5,443 nt of DNA, taken from assembly GCA_007135895.1 (NCBI GenBank), contig SLHZ01000250.1:1-5443 (forward strand). Reading direction: 5' to 3'. The position numbers were made by a program, and so were the translations under genes. This document shows, one piece after another, positions 5,394 to 5,443 of this stretch (the stretch's first letter is position 1; each line of letters begins with the position of its first letter). The DNA is from Balneolales bacterium (GTDB lineage Bacteria > Bacteroidota > Rhodothermia > Balneolales > Natronogracilivirgulaceae). The notes under the pieces were generated by a model that worked only from the letters and a program-made list of their open reading frames with translations, was not told the DNA's origin and ran no database searches.

Positions 5394-5443
5394 ATCACAA
5401 TCAAGGTACCGGCTGACCACTGCGACCAGCTGTGACAGATCAA

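Noticed and set aside
5333..5443. A CRISPR array at the right end
   Set aside because: The repeats are imperfect, only about 15 bp, and the gaps are about 7-9 bp, far too short for spacers; no cas gene is visible.

Overview
The window looks like a piece of a chromosome from the Bacteroidota/Rhodothermota/Balneolota/Ignavibacteriota side of the tree. The main evidence is the C-terminus of the large minus-strand protein, which has the NYPNPFNPxT...SGVYYYKM layout of a type A sorting domain of the type IX secretion system (T9SS). That protein also has SusD/RagB-like sequence, a family essentially confined to these phyla. I cannot name the species. Base composition is moderate and codon use looks uniform across the genes.

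Layout, left to right. (1) Positions 1-605, minus strand: a type II toxin-antitoxin pair. A Phd/YefM-type antitoxin is followed, with a 4-base ATGA overlap, by a VapC-type PIN-domain toxin. The toxin runs off the left edge and lacks only its last residues. (2) Positions 606-708: the control region of this pair, with a perfect 17-bp palindrome that is a good operator candidate. (3) Positions 709-3981, minus strand: a 1090-residue exported protein made of two tandem SusD/RagB-like units of about 470 residues each, then a T9SS sorting tail. (4) Positions 3982-4164: a divergent intergenic region with an 11-bp tandem repeat just upstream of the SusD-like gene and a small palindrome nearer the other gene. 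(5) Positions 4165-5331, plus strand: a lipoprotein carrying a seven-bladed YVTN/YncE-like beta-propeller. (6) Positions 5332-5443: non-coding, with a short 15-mer element repeated three times imperfectly and no clear terminator.

How the parts may work together. The toxin-antitoxin pair is a self-contained stability or stress module with no evident functional tie to its neighbours. The double SusD-like protein and the propeller lipoprotein are both predicted to leave the cytoplasm and are divergently transcribed from a shared 183-bp region, so joint regulation is possible but unproven. No SusC/TonB-dependent transporter and no carbohydrate-active enzyme gene is present, so this is not a recognisable polysaccharide utilisation locus within the window. 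The most unusual object is the internally duplicated SusD-like protein: SusD proteins are normally single-unit lipoproteins held at the outer membrane by a SusC partner, whereas this one has two units, a poor lipobox and a T9SS tail.
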